Below, piece by piece: positions 52,236-61,128 of a DNA stretch of 64,000 nucleotides. Positions within the stretch are counted from its first letter, which is position 1. Each line of letters opens with the position of its first letter. Source of the stretch: an uncultured Merdimonas sp. (GTDB lineage: Bacteria; Bacillota; Clostridia; Lachnospirales; Lachnospiraceae); the NCBI GenBank assembly GCA_944378225.1, contig CALWGE010000002.1, positions 1 through 64,000 on the forward strand, in the 5' to 3' direction. The translations under genes and the position numbers were made by a program. The notes beneath the pieces are model-generated. The model was given only the letters and a program-made list of their open reading frames with translations. It had not been told where the DNA came from and searched no databases.

Positions 52236-53726
52236 TTATCTGACTCTCTCCGTATACACCTTAATCTTAGGCTCTGTACCGGACGGCCGGATCTGGGCCT
52301 GAGAACCGTCCTCCATCCACAGCTGCAGCACATTGGAAGCCGGAATTCCGTCAAGTCCGTCTTTATAATCTTTGTACCGGGTAACCTTTGATCCGGCGAA
52401 TGTCATTCCTTCCGGGCTCTTTAAGCCTTCACGGATACGTTTCATGCGCTCATCCGCCTCTTCACCATTGAACTGATAAGTCTTGAGCGTAGTCTCGTAA
52501 CGGCCATAGGTCTGATACATTTCTTCCAGGTAATCCCAAAGCGTCTTGCCCTGTGCTTTGCAGGTATCTGCCAGTTCGCAGAGAATCATGGCTGCGCCGA
52601 CGGCGTCCTTATCACGGACATAACCGCCTATCATATAGCCGCAGCTTTCCTCAAAGCCGTAAATAAAGCGATCTGCTTCACCTGCCTGCTCCAGACGGCC
52701 CACGGCTCCGCCAATCCATTTGAAACCTGTCAGGGTCCTGATAACTTCGGCGCCGTAATGTTCCGCAATCTTATCCGTCATGGCAGTACTTACAATTGTG
52801 CTGACAATAGCCGGATGTTCCGGCAGGGTGCCGGCTTCTTTTCTGCTTTTCAGTATGTAATCCAACAGAAGAACGCCTACCTGATTTCCATTCAGACGCT
52901 TATACTCTCCGTCCTTTTTCGCTACCACACCCAGTCGGTCGCTGTCCGGATCAGTCGCAATCAGAATGTCCGCATCTGTCTTTTTGCACCATTCAATACC
53001 CAATTCCAGAGCTTTCGGGTCTTCCGGATTCGGATAGGGGCAGGTGGGAAAATCACCATTAGGTTTCGCCTGTTCTGTCACAATCTGCAGATTCCGGACC
53101 CCAATATATTTCAGAATACTGGTTACAAGGCTTAAACCTGCTCCGTAAAGCGGCGTATACACAACCTTCAGATCGGATTCCAGGGTTTTCTTTGTTCTTC
53201 TGCGGATGATGGCCGCCAGAAATGCTTTCAGCGTCTTGTCATCAATAAAAACAATATCTCCGCTTTCCACAAAATCCTCAAAGGTTCTGGTGTCAGCGGC
53301 TTCCGCCTGATTGGCCGCCCAGATGTGATTCTGGATACTGTCAGCAGCTTCATTGGTCACCTGACAGCCGTCGGAACCGTATACTTTATAGCCGTTATAT
53401 TCCCGTGGATTATGGCTGGCTGTCACACAGATACCTACTGTACATTTCAGATGACGTACAGCAAAAGAAAGTGTTGGTGTGGGCGACAGTTTCGGATAAA
53501 TATAGGCCTTTACGCCTTTCAGCGCCAGAACCCGGGCTGTCTCCCGTGCAAATTCTTCTGAATGATTCCGGCTGTCATAAGCAATGGCTGCACTGGGTGC
53601 CTGGCTTTGCTCTTTCGCATATGCTGCTACGCCCAGTGTAGCTTCCTGTATCGTTTCCAGATTCAGATGATCGGGCCCCGGCCCCATCGTGGCTCTCAAA
53701 CCGCCTGTTCCAAATTTCAGATTCAT
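52236..53726 (-). CDS. Phosphoglucomutase/phosphomannomutase (alpha-D-phosphohexomutase)
   Basis: About 496 residues. The start at 53726 has GGAGG eight bases upstream and the protein begins directly with the family opening F-G-T-G-G-L-R-A. The phosphoserine motif is V-T-A-S-H-N-P-R-E-Y-N-G; the metal loop is D-P-D-S-D-R-L-G; the sugar loop is G-F-E-E-S-C-G-Y; the phosphate site is R-P-S-G-T-E-P-K near the end. It interconverts hexose-1- and hexose-6-phosphates. It is shorter than most PgcA-type enzymes (about 570) because the N-terminal leader part is missing; all four active loops are there. Confidence 0.92.
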   Translation of the reverse strand: MNLKFGTGGLRATMGPGPDHLNLETIQEATLGVAAYAKEQSQAPSAAIAYDSRNHSEEFARETARVLALKGVKAYIYPKLSPTPTLSFAVRHLKCTVGICVTASHNPREYNGYKVYGSDGCQVTNEAADSIQNHIWAANQAEAADTRTFEDFVESGDIVFIDDKTLKAFLAAIIRRRTKKTLESDLKVVYTPLYGAGLSLVTSILKYIGVRNLQIVTEQAKPNGDFPTCPYPNPEDPKALELGIEWCKKTDADILIATDPDSDRLGVVAKKDGEYKRLNGNQVGVLLLDYILKSRKEAGTLPEHPAIVSTIVSTAMTDKIAEHYGAEVIRTLTGFKWIGGAVGRLEQAGEADRFIYGFEESCGYMIGGYVRDKDAVGAAMILCELADTCKAQGKTLWDYLEEMYQTYGRYETTLKTYQFNGEEADERMKRIREGLKSPEGMTFAGSKVTRYKDYKDGLDGIPASNVLQLWMEDGSQAQIRPSGTEPKIKVYTERVR

Positions 53727-53898
53727 ATCCCGATACCTCCGATACCGCTTTTTATATAAGCTGTTTCTGCTTTCCTTTAATTCCGGAGAGCTTCTCCTCT
53801 CCAGTTTATTCTTTTCCGTATCATTGTACCACAAAACAAGGATATTGCACTAATAAAGTTCTGGAATCCGTATTTTTTGCCTGTTTTATTTTCCTGCT

Positions 53899-55065
53899 TT
53901 ACTTATAAGTCAACTGCTGTACCATCGGATCACTCAGATTTTCCGCTGAAATCCAGTAGTATCCACTGTCAATAAATTCTGCATTGTCCATGCCGGCAAT
54001 CTCCCGCAGCGCAGCCACTGCAGAAGCATAACCCATGCCGTATGGATTCTGTGCAATGACTCCTGCCAGTTTTCCATCCTGGATATCCTTGATCTCTGTG
54101 GAAGAAGCGTCGAATCCGGCAGTTATAATGCTTCTGTCCTCCGGTCCGTACATTTCGAGAGCAGAAACCAGAGATTCTGTCGTCTCTTCATTCATGGCCT
54201 GATAAGCCTTAAGCTCCGGATACTCAGCAAGAACAGCTGCTACAATATCGTCCACACTTCTGTCATCCTGCTCCTGATAAGCGACATTTACTATCTCGAT
54301 ATCCGGATAATTCTGTTCCATCTCTTCCACAAAACCGCGTTCGCGTTCAATGCCGGTCTCTGTCTCAGAGCTGTGTACCAGAAGGGCGACCTGACCAGAT
54401 CCGCCCATAAGGGAAGCCAGCTGTCGGGCTGCTTCTGCCCCCGCCTGATAATTGTCTGTCTGACTGGAACTGATAATCAATGAGTTCTCTATCCCGGAAT
54501 CTGCTGAAAATACAGGCACGCCATTGCTTTCTGCAAGTTCCAGCTGTGTTTTCCCTGAATTAATATCCACAAAACCGATAATCAGTGCGTCCGGATTTTT
54601 ATCCAGCATCTGATCAATAATATCAATCTGCTCCGCTACATCTCCGTTGGCAGAAGCATCATAAAGCAGCTTTGCCTTTGCTCCGCCTGTGTAACCCAGC
54701 GCCTTATTAATATCATCAATAGCCTGAGCGGCCCCGGCATGTACCTGCTTCCAGTATCCGCTGGAGGAATCTTTTCCGACCATTGTCACCAGCACGCCTT
54801 CCGGAATCTGTATTCCGGATACAGAAAGATAGTCAATTCCTTCTGCCTGTATATCGAACAGATCCTGAAAAGCTGCCGCTGTTTCCCCAGCCTCTTCTTC
54901 TGTCTGTCCATCGTCTTTCTCTGTATCTGCTGTCTCTCCTGTTTCCTGTTCTTCTGATGAAATCTGCCCCGCATTTTCAGATGAAACTGCTTTCTTTTCA
55001 TCTGAAGAAGCACAACCTGCCAATAAGCTCAGCGCAAGCAGCGCTGCAAGAAGTGTTGCTTTCAT
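53899..55065 (-). CDS. Sugar ABC transporter substrate-binding lipoprotein (stand-alone)
   Basis: A 388-residue secreted lipoprotein: signal peptide with lipobox L-L-A-G-C at residues 15-19, an acidic linker (rich in E, D, T) up to about residue 65, then a periplasmic-binding-protein type I domain (Peripla_BP_4). I-I-G-F-V-D-I-N-S-G and I-T-A-G-F-D-A-S-S are ligand-pocket segments. It sits behind the terminator that ends the fucU operon, so it is probably expressed on its own as a second receptor for the ABC importer. The ligand is unknown. Confidence 0.87.
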   Translation of the reverse strand: MKATLLAALLALSLLAGCASSDEKKAVSSENAGQISSEEQETGETADTEKDDGQTEEEAGETAAAFQDLFDIQAEGIDYLSVSGIQIPEGVLVTMVGKDSSSGYWKQVHAGAAQAIDDINKALGYTGGAKAKLLYDASANGDVAEQIDIIDQMLDKNPDALIIGFVDINSGKTQLELAESNGVPVFSADSGIENSLIISSSQTDNYQAGAEAARQLASLMGGSGQVALLVHSSETETGIERERGFVEEMEQNYPDIEIVNVAYQEQDDRSVDDIVAAVLAEYPELKAYQAMNEETTESLVSALEMYGPEDRSIITAGFDASSTEIKDIQDGKLAGVIAQNPYGMGYASAVAALREIAGMDNAEFIDSGYYWISAENLSDPMVQQLTYK

Positions 55066-55174
55066 TTAATCATTCCCTTTCATACATCCCACAAGTGCGG
55101 CTGACGCTTGCCATACAGGTCACAGCAGACGCAGCCGGTATATCTTCAAGTATCAACGACAAGAAGTATAGCCC

Positions 55175-55204
55175 AAAAAGGGATATGCCGCAAGACATAT
55201 CCCT
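55175..55204 (-). terminator. Terminator behind fucU
   Basis: AGGGATATG/CATATCCCT stem followed on the minus strand by TTTTT, about 50 bases after the fucU stop. Confidence 0.8.
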
Positions 55205-55253
55205 GAAATACCGAAAATATTAAGGATTTATTTTGATTTTGTTAAGGGTGTTT

Positions 55254-55691
55254 CTATACAACTACGCCCTTCTGGAGCATGATATTCGCATACAGGGCCT
55301 TTTCACTGGTGGCTATAATCGCGTAAGCCTTTTTAGCTTCATCATAGAACGCAAAACGCTCAATATTGCCTACACAGGCTTCTCCTCTGTTATCATACTT
55401 ACCGATAATCTCTTTGTAGGTATCCCAGATAGGAGTTTCCACTGTATCGCCGGGAACCACTTCCATCAGCGTCACAGGCTTCTCCACATAAGTATCCAGA
55501 GGCATCAGCTGCAGAATCGCGTCCAGCAGTTCCGGCACGCCATGTCCGTCACAGCGGATGACAATAGCATCCTTTCCCATGGACTCTGCCGGGAAATTAC
55601 CGTCGGAAATTACGATACGGTCTCCATGTCCCATCTCACACAGTACCATCAAAAGCTCCGGTGATAAAATCTGCGGAATTCCTTTTAACAT
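55254..55691 (-). CDS. fucU: L-fucose mutarotase FucU (RbsD/FucU family)
   Basis: A 145-residue cytoplasmic mutarotase; the start at 55691 lies behind AAGGAGGAGAAGG. G-H-G-D-R-I-V-I-S-D-G-N-F-P carries the conserved histidine and E-R-F-A-F-Y-D-E-A near residue 105 is typical of FucU rather than RbsD. It is the last gene of the ABC operon, which suggests that the importer brings in fucose or a similar pyranose. FucI at 28925 could use the product. Other fucose genes are not nearby. Confidence 0.88.
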   Translation of the reverse strand: MLKGIPQILSPELLMVLCEMGHGDRIVISDGNFPAESMGKDAIVIRCDGHGVPELLDAILQLMPLDTYVEKPVTLMEVVPGDTVETPIWDTYKEIIGKYDNRGEACVGNIERFAFYDEAKKAYAIIATSEKALYANIMLQKGVVV

Positions 55692-55741
55692 AGTTTTCCT
55701 TCTCCTCCTTATTTCAACTCCGGGGACTTCCCGGAGTATTG

Positions 55742-55771
55742 AAAGGGGCACACCAGACGGTGCACCCCTTT
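55742..55771. terminator. Hairpin between the substrate-binding protein gene and fucU
   Basis: AAAGGGG/CCCCTTT stem with an inner CACC/GGTG pair. It probably stabilises the very abundant receptor mRNA and dampens fucU expression. Confidence 0.55.
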
Positions 55772-55807
55772 GTATTTACTTTTTATTTTGTGAACAAACT
55801 GTCCTGA

Positions 55808-56962
55808 TTACTCGTACAGGTTCTGTGCGATTTCCGGATCGTCGATGTTCTCAGCGGTATACCACTGGCATCCGGTATCAACATCTTCTACTGTCTCGCC
55901 CTGTGCTGCAGCTACCAGAAGCTCAACCAGAGTCTCGCCCATTGCTACAGGAGCCTGAGTAATGGAACCAAGCAGAACGCCGTTTCTTACAGCCTCAAGC
56001 TGAGCTGCACCGGAGTCAAATCCTGCGCAGATAACCTGATCTTCTCCGGTTCCGATCTCGCTGTGGTTCTCAGCAGCAGAGATGATAGCGTTTGCAGAGT
56101 GCTCGTTGGAGCCATACAGAGCCAGGATGTCAGACTCACCAAGCAGAGAGTTAACGTCTGCTACAGACAGCTCGGAAGTAACGCTTGCCGGTACACGAAC
56201 ATCGATGATAACCTTAGCGTCGTCAGATACTTCACAGGTTGCTCTGTCAATGTATGTATCGTTTCCAACTACAGATACGCCATAGCCGTCAGCTGCTGCC
56301 AGCTCTGCGAATTTGTCGATAAATCCAAGTCCTCTGTTTACAACGGACTCAGAAGTGTTGTCCTGAGCAACTACGCCGATACGAACTGTGCCGTCAGCTG
56401 CTGCGATTCTCTCAGAAACTGCAGCGTATACGTTCTCTGCTGCGATTCCGCCTGCTGCATAGTTGTCGGTAGAGCAGTTAGCCAGTACGGAGCCTTCCGG
56501 AGCGTCCGGAACACCAGAGTCAAATCCGATAATCGGAACGCCTGCGTCCATAGCCTGCTGAAGCAGATCCATTACAGAATCAGTAGACAGAGCTGCCAGA
56601 CCGATAGCTGTCGGATTTGCGTTCAGAGCGTCTGTAAGCTGAGTTACCTGCTGGTCGATATTGGACTCGCTGTCCGGACCAACGAAGTGTACGTTTACGC
56701 CAAGCTCATCTGCCTTGCTTTCCACACCCTTCAGAACTGCCTGCCAGTACTGATGCTGCAGACCCTTGGATACGATTTCAAAGGACATACCGCTCAGATC
56801 TGCGGTTTCCTCTGCGCCGGCTTCGGGCTCAGCTGCCTCTTCCGTTTCCGCAGCGTCCGGTGTCTCTGTGGTGGTGGTATCCGCCTTGTTTCCGCCGCAT
56901 CCTGCAAGCAGAGTAGCTACCATTGCTGTTGAGAGCAATACCGCCAAGATTTTCTTTTTCAT
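55808..56962 (-). CDS. Sugar ABC transporter substrate-binding lipoprotein (RbsB-like)
   Basis: A 384-residue lipoprotein with lipobox L-L-A-G-C-G-G, an acidic T/E-rich linker, and a type I periplasmic-binding domain (F-E-I-V-S-K-G-L-Q-H-Q-Y-W-Q-A-V opening; G-F-D-S-G-V-P and A-G-F-D-S-G-A-A loops). It delivers sugar to the two permeases encoded upstream. It is in the usual place between permease and mutarotase. Codon use is notably biased (few codons per amino acid), suggesting high expression. Confidence 0.92.
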   Translation of the reverse strand: MKKKILAVLLSTAMVATLLAGCGGNKADTTTTETPDAAETEEAAEPEAGAEETADLSGMSFEIVSKGLQHQYWQAVLKGVESKADELGVNVHFVGPDSESNIDQQVTQLTDALNANPTAIGLAALSTDSVMDLLQQAMDAGVPIIGFDSGVPDAPEGSVLANCSTDNYAAGGIAAENVYAAVSERIAAADGTVRIGVVAQDNTSESVVNRGLGFIDKFAELAAADGYGVSVVGNDTYIDRATCEVSDDAKVIIDVRVPASVTSELSVADVNSLLGESDILALYGSNEHSANAIISAAENHSEIGTGEDQVICAGFDSGAAQLEAVRNGVLLGSITQAPVAMGETLVELLVAAAQGETVEDVDTGCQWYTAENIDDPEIAQNLYE

Positions 56963-57065
56963 GTTAAAACCCTCCTTTTATTTAATATACTCCTTCACGG
57001 ATGTATATGTTTACTGCTTAAGCAGTTAACATTTCTTATGATTCAGGTTGTGTAACCTGTGCAAC

Positions 57066-58067
57066 TTATGCAAGTTTTTTATTCTTCAATACATCAATGT
57101 AAACCGCCACAATCAGAACGATTCCGATGATAATCTGCTGATAATTTGCCTGAAGGCCAATCATCGGAAGACCAATCTGAAGAACTGACATAAAACATAC
57201 GCCGATGATGGTTCCTGCTACTGTTCCGGATCCTCCGCTCATGGAAGTTCCTCCGATAATAGCGCCGCCGATAGCGTTCAGCTCGATTCCGCCGCCGCCG
57301 CTGGGAGCCATGGACTGATATGCAGAGCAGTAAGCCAGTGCGCCAAGTCCGGTACAAAGACCGGAAATAATGTACGCCAGCATCTGGTAATTTGCCACAT
57401 TGATTCCGGAAAGGCGTGTCGCCTCTTTATTACTGCCGATTGCGATAATATAACGTCCGGGCCGTGTTTTATTGAGAAACAGGCTCAGGAGCACCGCCAC
57501 CAGAAGAACCCATACGATTCCCAGCGGATATCGGGTATCTCCAATCGGGATTTTAAACAGAAGCCTGGTCCAGCCGTTAGGAGAGCTGGATGACGGCCAG
57601 GTGATACTGGCGCCGCCGGTAATAATAGCTCCAAGACCTCTTACTATCATCATGGTACACAGAGTTGCCAGGAAGGGCGCATGACCGCCTCTTGATACAA
57701 TCAGTCCATTGATGGTTCCCATAATCAGACCGCAGGCCAGAGTCACCAGAATTCCGACGATAACCGGCATATCCTTATGAGTAATCATATATCCGCCGGC
57801 CAGCGCGTAGCAGAACATTCCGGTTCCGATGGAAAGGTCTACACCTCCCGTAATCAGACAGAACGTTACGCCCATAGCCAGAAACGCCAGGTAATAGGTT
57901 GCGTCAAAGATACTTAAAACCGTTGAGTACTGACGGAATGTACTGCTGACTGAAGTAAAGAAAACAAGCATGACAACCAGCACAAGCAGAACCACGATTT
58001 TCTGCAGCCCAATCGCCCGTACCAGGGGATTGTTCGTAAATGCATTTCCATTTTTCTTGTCTGTCAT
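57066..58067 (-). CDS. Sugar ABC transporter permease, RbsC-like, second of two
   Basis: A 333-residue membrane protein with about eight to ten helices. T-G-G-V-D-L-S-I-G and the I-G-S-N-K-E-A-T-R-L-S-G cytoplasmic loop (contact to the ATPase) are signatures of the BPD_transp_2 family. G-G-G-G-I-E-L-N-A-I-G-G-A-I-I-G-G is the second family block. It is homologous to the first permease (59595-60596), so the channel is probably a heterodimer. Confidence 0.92.
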   Translation of the reverse strand: MTDKKNGNAFTNNPLVRAIGLQKIVVLLVLVVMLVFFTSVSSTFRQYSTVLSIFDATYYLAFLAMGVTFCLITGGVDLSIGTGMFCYALAGGYMITHKDMPVIVGILVTLACGLIMGTINGLIVSRGGHAPFLATLCTMMIVRGLGAIITGGASITWPSSSSPNGWTRLLFKIPIGDTRYPLGIVWVLLVAVLLSLFLNKTRPGRYIIAIGSNKEATRLSGINVANYQMLAYIISGLCTGLGALAYCSAYQSMAPSGGGGIELNAIGGAIIGGTSMSGGSGTVAGTIIGVCFMSVLQIGLPMIGLQANYQQIIIGIVLIVAVYIDVLKNKKLA

Positions 58068-58079
58068 TGCCGTCTCCTC

Positions 58080-59573
58080 CTATTCCCTCAGCGTCGCCGC
58101 GTGCATAATCCGTTCCTGGGTAGCTTCCTCAATACTGAGTTCTCCCGTTTTCCGGCCTTCGCACATTACAACAATACGGTCGCTCATTCTCAGGATCTCC
58201 GTCATCTCTGAGGATATCATGATAATGGATTTTCCTTCCGCTGCCAGTTCACTCATCAGCTGGTAAATCTCACTCTTGGCTCCCACGTCGATACCTCGGG
58301 TAGGCTCGTCAAAAATCAGAATATCGCAGTTCCTTATCAGCCACTTGGCAATGACCACCTTCTGCTGATTTCCTCCGGACAGATTAACCACCAGCTGATC
58401 CACACCCGGAGTCTTTGTCTTCAAAAGGTCTACATATTTCTGAGCCGCTTCATTTTCCTTTTTCTTGTTAATGAACAGGCCCTTCATATAATACTCGAGG
58501 CTCGCCATCGTGGAATTTTCTGCAACAGTCTTATCCACTACAATACCAAATCTCTTACGGTCCTCAGAAAGATATCCGATTCCGCATTTTACCGCGTCCT
58601 GCGGACTCTTGATATCTACCTTCTTTCCATTTACGTAGATGTCGCCGCTCTGCTTGGGATCCGCTCCGAACAGGGCTCTCGCCGTCTCCGTTCTTCCGGC
58701 TCCCATCAGTCCGGAAAATCCCAGAATCTCGCCCTTTCTCAGTTCAAAGCTTACATCCTTTACCATTCTTCCGGCATTCAGATGCTCTACCTTCAGAACC
58801 ACCGGCGCATCCGGCGAAACAGCGCTTTCTGTCTTGGGATCCTCGTAGATAACACGGCCTACCATCATATTGATGATATCATCCTTGGTGCAATCCTTGG
58901 TAATCAGAGTTCCCACGTAACCACCGTCGCGCATAACCGTTACGCGGTCGGTAATCACCTTAATCTCGTCCATACGATGCGAGATATATACAATTCCCAT
59001 CTGCTTTGCGCGCAGGTCACGGATGATTTTGAAAAGTTCTTCAATTTCCGCCTCTGTCAGAGCCGCAGACGGTTCATCGAATATGATTACCTTTGCTTCA
59101 TGAGAAATCGCTTTTGCAATTTCGCACATCTGCTGTTTTCCTACTGTCAGACGGCTCATGGTCTCCGTAGGGTCTATATCGATGCCCAGCTGATCGAACA
59201 GCTTTCGGGCTTCTTCATTCATTCTCTTATCGTCAATGAGTTTTCCCTTCATATACTCACGGCCGATAAAAATATTCTGAGCCACAGTCAGGTGTCCCAT
59301 CATGTTCAGCTCCTGATGCACAATCACAATTCCCGCATCCTGAGCTTCTCTGGGATTGGAAAATTCCACTTCCTTTCCCTCATAGGTAATCGTACCCGAG
59401 TCCTTGTGATAGATACCGGTCAGCACTTTCATCAGCGTGGACTTTCCGGCTCCGTTCTCGCCCATCAGTGCGTGAACCTCGCCTTTTCTCACTTCCAGAT
59501 CCACATGATCCAGCGCGTGCACTCCGGGGAACGATTTGTCAATGCCTTTCATGGTTAAAATAACGTCGCCCAT
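58080..59573 (-). CDS. Sugar ABC transporter ATPase with two nucleotide-binding domains (RbsA-like)
   Basis: A 497-residue protein made of two ABC domains. The first has Walker A G-E-N-G-A-G-K-S-T, a degenerate signature L-T-V-G-K-Q-Q and Walker B V-I-I-F-D-E-P-S-A-A. The second has a degenerate Walker A (G-L-M-G-A-G-R-T-E) and a good signature N-L-S-G-G-N-Q-Q-K. This asymmetry is normal in RbsA/MglA proteins. It sits between the two permease genes with gaps of 12 and 21 bases. Confidence 0.94.
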   Translation of the reverse strand: MGDVILTMKGIDKSFPGVHALDHVDLEVRKGEVHALMGENGAGKSTLMKVLTGIYHKDSGTITYEGKEVEFSNPREAQDAGIVIVHQELNMMGHLTVAQNIFIGREYMKGKLIDDKRMNEEARKLFDQLGIDIDPTETMSRLTVGKQQMCEIAKAISHEAKVIIFDEPSAALTEAEIEELFKIIRDLRAKQMGIVYISHRMDEIKVITDRVTVMRDGGYVGTLITKDCTKDDIINMMVGRVIYEDPKTESAVSPDAPVVLKVEHLNAGRMVKDVSFELRKGEILGFSGLMGAGRTETARALFGADPKQSGDIYVNGKKVDIKSPQDAVKCGIGYLSEDRKRFGIVVDKTVAENSTMASLEYYMKGLFINKKKENEAAQKYVDLLKTKTPGVDQLVVNLSGGNQQKVVIAKWLIRNCDILIFDEPTRGIDVGAKSEIYQLMSELAAEGKSIIMISSEMTEILRMSDRIVVMCEGRKTGELSIEEATQERIMHAATLRE

Positions 59574-59594
59574 TTCTGATCCTCCCCCTTCCGC

Positions 59595-60596
59595 TTAATT
59601 CCGTCTGCGTCTGCTTCGCAGGTCGGCATATACAACTACCAGAACGATAATTCCGGTGATGATGTACTGATAATGGCTCTGATAGCCCATGGCCAGAATT
59701 CCTTCCTGAAGCAGCGCGATAATCAGCACTCCTATCAGAGTTCCGCCGATAGAGGCTACGCCTCCTGTCATGGAAGTTCCTCCCATAACACAGCCGGCAA
59801 TTGCATCATTGTTGAAGGTATCGCCCAGTCCCGGCTGAACGATGGTATTCTTTGCCACATAGAAGATGGCTGCAACTCCGGCAAGTGTGCCGCAGATAAT
59901 ATAAGCAAGAGTTTCCCATTTTTTTGTATTTACACCGGAAAGACGAACTGCCTCCCGGTTGCTTCCGATGCAGAGAATATAACGTCCTGCCATGGTCTTA
60001 TTCAGAATAACCGCACAGACGGCTGCTCCTGCAAAGAGAATCAGAAGACCTACCGGAATCTCGATGCCTCCCGCCTGCACGCTCAGCAGATTCCGGTACC
60101 AGCCGTTCTCTGCCGTCGACTGCGGCCAGCTTACACTCTGTGTCTTGGTAAATACAGAACCCACGCCTTTGGCAATCATCATGCTCGCCATGGAAGTAAT
60201 GAAGGATGGCAATCCTCCGTAAGTAACCAGCAGTCCGTTGATGATACCGAAAATGGTTCCTACCAGAATACAGAGAACCAGGCAGAGCGCCAGCGGCCAG
60301 TCTCTTGACGTCAGCTGATAACCTGATATAAGCGCCGCGCAGAACATTACCGGTCCGATGGAGAAATCAATTCCGCCTGTCGCAATAACAAAAGTAACGC
60401 CCAGGGATAAAAATCCCATAAAGCAGGCATACCGCATAATACTTATAATTCGTGCATAGCTCACAAAACTGTTATTTGGACGCATAATCGGCGTCAAGAC
60501 TGCAAACAGTATGTACAGAAGAATCCATACACATATCAGTACCAGCCGGTTAAATCCAATCTTCTTCACGATTGCATTTTGCTTTATTTTTTCCAC
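59595..60596 (-). CDS. Sugar ABC transporter permease, RbsC-like, first of two
   Basis: A 333-residue membrane protein; the start is GTG at 60596, behind AGGAGGG, which gives exactly the length of the other permease and avoids an unlikely arginine-rich extension. A-T-G-G-I-D-F-S-I-G and I-G-S-N-R-E-A-V-R-L-S-G are the family motifs. It is the first gene of the transporter operon; a TATAAT box lies at 60706-60711. Confidence 0.9.
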   Translation of the reverse strand: MEKIKQNAIVKKIGFNRLVLICVWILLYILFAVLTPIMRPNNSFVSYARIISIMRYACFMGFLSLGVTFVIATGGIDFSIGPVMFCAALISGYQLTSRDWPLALCLVLCILVGTIFGIINGLLVTYGGLPSFITSMASMMIAKGVGSVFTKTQSVSWPQSTAENGWYRNLLSVQAGGIEIPVGLLILFAGAAVCAVILNKTMAGRYILCIGSNREAVRLSGVNTKKWETLAYIICGTLAGVAAIFYVAKNTIVQPGLGDTFNNDAIAGCVMGGTSMTGGVASIGGTLIGVLIIALLQEGILAMGYQSHYQYIITGIIVLVVVYADLRSRRRRN

Positions 60597-60705
60597 GTTC
60601 TTCCCTCCTAGTGACCGGGCGTATGACCGCCCCTTCCGTCCAGCACCCCACAGCCGAAGCGCAGGAAAGGATACTGATCCCTTGTCCGTTTTTGAATCTG
60701 TGTAC

Positions 60706-60711
60706 ATTATA
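60706..60711 (-). promoter_or_regulatory. -10 box of the ABC transporter operon
   Basis: TATAAT on the minus strand, 110 bases before the first permease. No proper -35 at 16-18 bases, fitting a promoter activated by the AraC-type response regulator encoded upstream. Confidence 0.4.
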
Positions 60712-60788
60712 TGACCAAACTGTAAATAAATTAATAGAAAATCTTATTCGAAAAGGTGAATATTTTCCAAACTTGAGCCGTGCAAATA

Positions 60789-61085
60789 AAAAAGAACCGG
60801 TCTGAGAAGAGAGCCCGCTCTCTGATTCAGGCCGGTTTTTTTATTTATAGGGCGATAGCCCGAAGCCGGGGGAAGCTGCCTTTTGCTTCTCCCGGCTGCA
60901 CGGCTCAAGTACTCCCCTGGCGCCGTGCACAAAAAGAACCGGTCTGAGAAGAGAGCCCGCTCTCTGATTCAGGCCGGAGATTTTTTATTTATAGGGCGAT
61001 AGCCCGAAGCCGGGGGAAGCTGCCTTTTGCTTCTCCCGGCTGCACGGCTCAAGTACTCCCCTGGCGCCGTGCACAAAAAGAACCG
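60789..61085. repeat. Two tandem copies of a 142-144 base repeat rich in hairpins
   Basis: Copies begin at 60789 and 60931 with AAAAAGAACCGGTCTGAG; a third start at 61075 breaks off after AAAAAGAACCGG. The copies differ by a two-base length change behind GGCCGG. Each copy holds two strong hairpins: ACCGG...CCGGT with an inner AGAGAGC/GCTCTCT, followed by a T-run, and AGCCGGG...CCCGGCT. A fifth hairpin (ACCGGGAGAAACC/GGTTTCTCCCGG) follows at about 61081-61115. They lie between the anchored sensor gene and the transporter promoter, so they probably act as stacked terminators. Confidence 0.85.
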
Positions 61086-61128
61086 GGAGAAACCTGTTTT
61101 TGGTTTCTCCCGGCTGCACAGTCTGAAT

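Noticed and set aside
60789..61085. CRISPR array or transposon ends
   Set aside because: The repeats are long, tandem without unique spacers and made of terminator-like hairpins; no Cas or transposase genes are near.
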